Positions 26,900-28,970 of a stretch of DNA of 28,970 nt are shown here, piece by piece. The stretch lies in the NCBI GenBank assembly GCA_046484625.1, contig JAWOIO010000028.1, forward strand, positions 1-28,970. The letters are read 5' to 3'. Position 1 is the stretch's first letter, and each line of letters opens with the position of its first letter. The translations under genes and the position numbers were made by a program. This stretch comes from DASUAO01 sp046484625. Lineage in GTDB: Bacteria > Actinomycetota > Acidimicrobiia > IMCC26256 > PALSA-555. The notes beneath the pieces were generated by a model. The model was not told where the DNA came from. It worked only from the letters and a program-made list of their open reading frames with translations, and made no database searches.

Positions 26900-27852
26900 G
26901 ACGCCTCCTCGTGCAGCGCGGGGGTCGGAGCACCGTCGGGTCCCTTGCGCGTCTTGAGCAACGAGGCGCCGATAGCGACGGTGAGGATGACAGCGATGAC
27001 GCCGAGGGAGATGCCGATCGGGATCTTGTACCACTCCGAGATCACCATCTTGATCCCGACGTAGACCAGGACCGTCGCCAGGCCCATCTTGAGATATACG
27101 AAGCGTCCCATGGCCCCCGCGAGCACGAAGTAGAGCGCGCGCAGGCCGAGGATCGCGAACGCGTTCGACGTGAACACGATGAAGGTGTCGTCGGTGACCG
27201 CGAAGATCGCGGGGATCGAGTCCACTGCGAAGACCACGTCGGTCGTCTCCACGACGATGAGGACGGCCAGCAGCGGCGTCGCGTACCGACGCACACCCTC
27301 GCGCACGAAGAACTTGTCGCCCCGGTAGTCGGGGGTGAGCGGGATCGCCCGCCGGAGGAGCTTCAACAGCGGGTTCTTCTCCGGATGCACCTCGACCTCG
27401 CCGTGGCGCGCCATGCGGACCCCGGTGATGATCAGGAAGCCGCCGAAGATGTAGATCATCCAGTGGAACTGCTCGAGGAGGGCCGCGCCGACCACGATGA
27501 AGATGGCTCGCATCACGAGCGCCCCGAGGACGCCGTAGAAGAGGACCCGGTGCTGGAGCTTCGGCGGAACCGCGAAGTACGACAGCACGAGCGCGAAGAC
27601 GAAGATGTTGTCGACCGAGAGGCTCTTCTCGATCAGGTAGCCGGCGATGTACTCACCCGCGGGCTTGCTCCCGCCGATGACCCAGATCACCCCGGCGAAC
27701 GCGAGCCCGCACGTGATCCACACCACGCTCCACGCGACGGCCTCGCGCATCTCGACTGCGTGCGTCTCTTTCTGGAAGACCAGCAGGTCGATCGCCAGCA
27801 TCCCGAGGATGAAGACGATGACCCCGGTCCAGAGCCAGATGCTGGCGTCCAC
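26896..27852 (-). CDS. TerC-family integral membrane protein, probable Mn2+ transporter
   Basis: 318 residues; GTG 27852 preceded by GGAGGG. About eight to nine hydrophobic segments are visible. The family's conserved acidic membrane motifs are present: GMLAIDLLVF, EKSLSVDNIFVFALVLSYF and VVETTDVVFAVDSIPAIFAVT, the Asp/Glu residues expected to bind a divalent cation. TerC proteins are linked to tellurite resistance and, in B. subtilis, to manganese export and metalation of exoenzymes. Here a yybP-ykoY-type leader upstream strongly supports manganese. The C-terminal tail (LKTRKGPDGAPTPAL) is cytoplasmic. First gene of a two-gene operon. Confidence 0.93.
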   Translation of the reverse strand: MDASIWLWTGVIVFILGMLAIDLLVFQKETHAVEMREAVAWSVVWITCGLAFAGVIWVIGGSKPAGEYIAGYLIEKSLSVDNIFVFALVLSYFAVPPKLQHRVLFYGVLGALVMRAIFIVVGAALLEQFHWMIYIFGGFLIITGVRMARHGEVEVHPEKNPLLKLLRRAIPLTPDYRGDKFFVREGVRRYATPLLAVLIVVETTDVVFAVDSIPAIFAVTDDTFIVFTSNAFAILGLRALYFVLAGAMGRFVYLKMGLATVLVYVGIKMVISEWYKIPIGISLGVIAVILTVAIGASLLKTRKGPDGAPTPALHEEAS

Positions 27853-27913
27853 GCGCCCTCCAGTGCGTCGATGCTCCGCGCATCACCGTGATGCACGGGG
27901 TGACCACTGGAGG
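27852..27913 (-). promoter_or_regulatory. Riboswitch expression platform: ribosome-site-sequestering helix of terC
   Basis: CCTCCAGTG (minus strand, 27913-27905) is perfectly complementary to CACTGGAGG (27865-27857), and the latter contains the Shine-Dalgarno of the GTG at 27852. The same CCTCC also closes P1 of the riboswitch, so the two helices exclude each other: ligand-bound P1 frees the ribosome site. Confidence 0.7.
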
Positions 27914-28037
27914 TCTCTCCCACCTCCCCGATCGACCGACACCCGCGGGTGTCGAAGCTCGGGCAGGCCACCGGGCCGGGCGTCCCTCGTGAGGTCGGCC
28001 GTGATGACGACACCGGTGTTCGGGGATACTCCCCTCC
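27909..28037 (-). ncRNA. yybP-ykoY-type manganese riboswitch
   Basis: Conserved elements of the family are present in order on the minus strand. The P1 5' strand and first loop read GGAGG-GGAGTA (28037-28027), then CGTCATCACGG, a variable hairpin GACACC-CGCG-GGTGTC (27953-27938), and the second conserved loop GAGA followed by CCTCC (27913-27909) closing P1. Members sense Mn2+ and often precede TerC- or MntP-type genes, as here. The likely output is translation activation. Confidence 0.82.
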
Positions 28038-28046
28038 GAAGGCGTC

Positions 28047-28052
28047 AGATTA
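28047..28052 (-). promoter_or_regulatory. -10 box of the riboswitch-terC transcript
   Basis: TAATCT (minus, 28052-28047) would start transcription near 28040, just before P1 of the riboswitch. The TAA of the box is also the stop codon of the upstream M20 gene. No clear -35 box. Confidence 0.5.
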
Positions 28053-28970
28053 CTCGCGCCGACGAGCGATCGAGCGCACCGCGGCGGTGGCGAGCACCCG
28101 GATGCCGGTGGCGATCGAGCCCTCGTGGGCGTCGAAGGTGCCGGCATGGATGTCGAGGCGCTCCTCGCCCCGCGCCGGATCGTGCACGCCCAGCCGCGCG
28201 TACGAGCCGGGGACCCGCTCGAGGTACCACGCGAAGCTGTCGCCGCCCATGCTGCGCGGGGCGTCGCGTCGCGCCCCGGCGCCGAGCGTCTCGGCGACGG
28301 CCGCCTCCAGCACCCCGGTCTCGGCCTCGGTGTTCACCGTCGGCGGGGTGCCACGCGCGTACTGCACCGACCACCCGGCCCCGGTCGGTCCGAGGAGGTC
28401 CTCCAGCGCGTCGTCGAGCAGCCGCGGCGCCGAGCCCCACAGGTCGGTGTCGGGCGTCCGCAACGACCCGCGGAGCTCGGCGGACGTCGGGATGACGTTC
28501 GCCGCGTCCCCGGCGTGGATCGCCCCGAACGCGAGCAGGAGCTCCACCTCGCCGGCCGCCCGTCGGAGCGCCGCCGGCACCTCGTTCGCGACCCGTCCGG
28601 CGAGCGGCACGAGATCGACCGTCTGCGACGGACGCGCCGTGTGGCCACCGGGACCGGCCAGCGTGATCGTCACGGCGTCGGTCGCCGAGGTCACCGGCCC
28701 GACCCGGGTGCCGACCGTCCCGACGTCGAGCTTCGGGTCGCAGTGGAACGCGAAGATCGAGGTCACGCCGTCGAGCGCGCCGTCGTCGATGACCGTGATC
28801 GCACCGCCGGGGACCGTCTCCTCCGCCGGCTCGAAGATCAACCGGACCGTCCCTCGTTCGAGGACGGTCGCGAGCGCCAGCCCCGCGCCGAGCACGACCG
28901 TCGTGTGCACGTCGTGACCACACGCATGCGCCACGCCCGGAATCCGCGACCGGTACGGGACGTCCTTGAG
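28050..28970 (-). CDS. M20-family amidohydrolase / metallopeptidase, N-terminus beyond the window
   Basis: 306 residues seen; the frame is open to the last base (LKDVPYRSRIPGVAHACGHD), so about 80-100 N-terminal residues are missing. M20D metal-site motifs: HACGHDVH, FEPAEE, FAFHCDP and, near the C-terminus, LDIHAGTFDAHE. The dimerisation insert is recognised by GPGGHTARPSQTVDL. These enzymes hydrolyse N-acyl amino acids, indole-acetyl amino acids or small peptides with a dinuclear zinc or manganese site. The stop overlaps the promoter of the riboswitch-terC unit. Confidence 0.9.
   Translation of the reverse strand, partial: LKDVPYRSRIPGVAHACGHDVHTTVVLGAGLALATVLERGTVRLIFEPAEETVPGGAITVIDDGALDGVTSIFAFHCDPKLDVGTVGTRVGPVTSATDAVTITLAGPGGHTARPSQTVDLVPLAGRVANEVPAALRRAAGEVELLLAFGAIHAGDAANVIPTSAELRGSLRTPDTDLWGSAPRLLDDALEDLLGPTGAGWSVQYARGTPPTVNTEAETGVLEAAVAETLGAGARRDAPRSMGGDSFAWYLERVPGSYARLGVHDPARGEERLDIHAGTFDAHEGSIATGIRVLATAAVRSIARRRE

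Noticed and set aside
27938..27953. GACACCCGCGGGTGTC palindrome as a transcription-factor operator
   Set aside because: It lies inside the riboswitch and is better explained as one of its hairpins.
1..28970. Genomic island, prophage or defence system
   Set aside because: No transposase, integrase, tRNA, phage or toxin-antitoxin gene is seen, and codon style looks uniform from end to end.

Overview
The window is a gene-dense stretch of a very GC-rich bacterial chromosome. It has GTG and occasional TTG starts, many 4-bp ATGA/GTGA overlaps, candidate leaderless promoters, two F420-type luciferase-like oxidoreductases and mycobacterium-like lipid/steroid catabolic enzymes. This points to an actinobacterium, probably not a mycobacterium; Acidimicrobiia would fit, but that is an inference from gene style. 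I see no tRNA, rRNA, insertion sequence, CRISPR array or phage gene.

Layout. 2-523: 5'-truncated hotdog thioesterase. 520-960 (-): small secreted protein with a repetitive tail. 1019-2682 (-): DUF35 protein plus a Cys-less SCP-x/Ltp2-like thiolase (retro-aldolase type pair). 2836-6200 (+): LLM oxidoreductase, acyl-CoA ligase, alpha/beta hydrolase. 6213-6261: two-tier palindrome between convergent genes. 6273-7451 (-): classical thiolase. 7540-11376 (+): thioesterase, CaiB/racemase, APH-like kinase, amidohydrolase-like protein lacking metal ligands. 11387-11437: second two-tier palindrome. 11454-12299 (-): enoyl-CoA hydratase. 12317-15045 (+): two tiny desulforedoxin-like proteins, a crotonase with a long N-terminal extension, and a Tat-exported, circularly permuted flavin amine oxidase. 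15055-18201 (-): two SDRs (one degenerate), a cytochrome P450, and an AhpD/CMD-family gene with an in-frame TGA at the second redox Cys followed by a SECIS-like hairpin. 18287-19905 (-): two more SDRs. 20056-21618 (+): second acyl-CoA ligase. 21635-25947 (-): SnoaL-like protein, enoyl-CoA hydratase, 3Fe-4S ferredoxin preceded by four 17-bp repeats, thioesterase, tyrosine phosphatase, LLM oxidoreductase and a mini-DinB remnant. 26111-28037 (-): universal stress protein and TerC under a yybP-ykoY-type (Mn2+) riboswitch. 28050-28970 (-): partial M20 amidohydrolase.

How the genes work together. Most products act on CoA thioesters. Ligases activate acids, the P450 and ferredoxin could oxidise a terminal methyl, the CaiB-type racemase could set the 2-methyl stereochemistry, crotonases and SDRs carry out beta-oxidation steps, and thiolase or the aldolase pair cleave the chain. 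Thioesterases could recycle CoA. This resembles degradation of steroid or methyl-branched isoprenoid side chains; the substrate cannot be read from sequence.

The strongest unusual signals are (1) a probable selenocysteine AhpD-like protein translationally coupled to a P450, (2) a clean natural circular permutation of a flavin amine oxidase, (3) a Mn riboswitch with a readable ribosome-site switch, and (4) several apparent pseudoenzymes beside active relatives.
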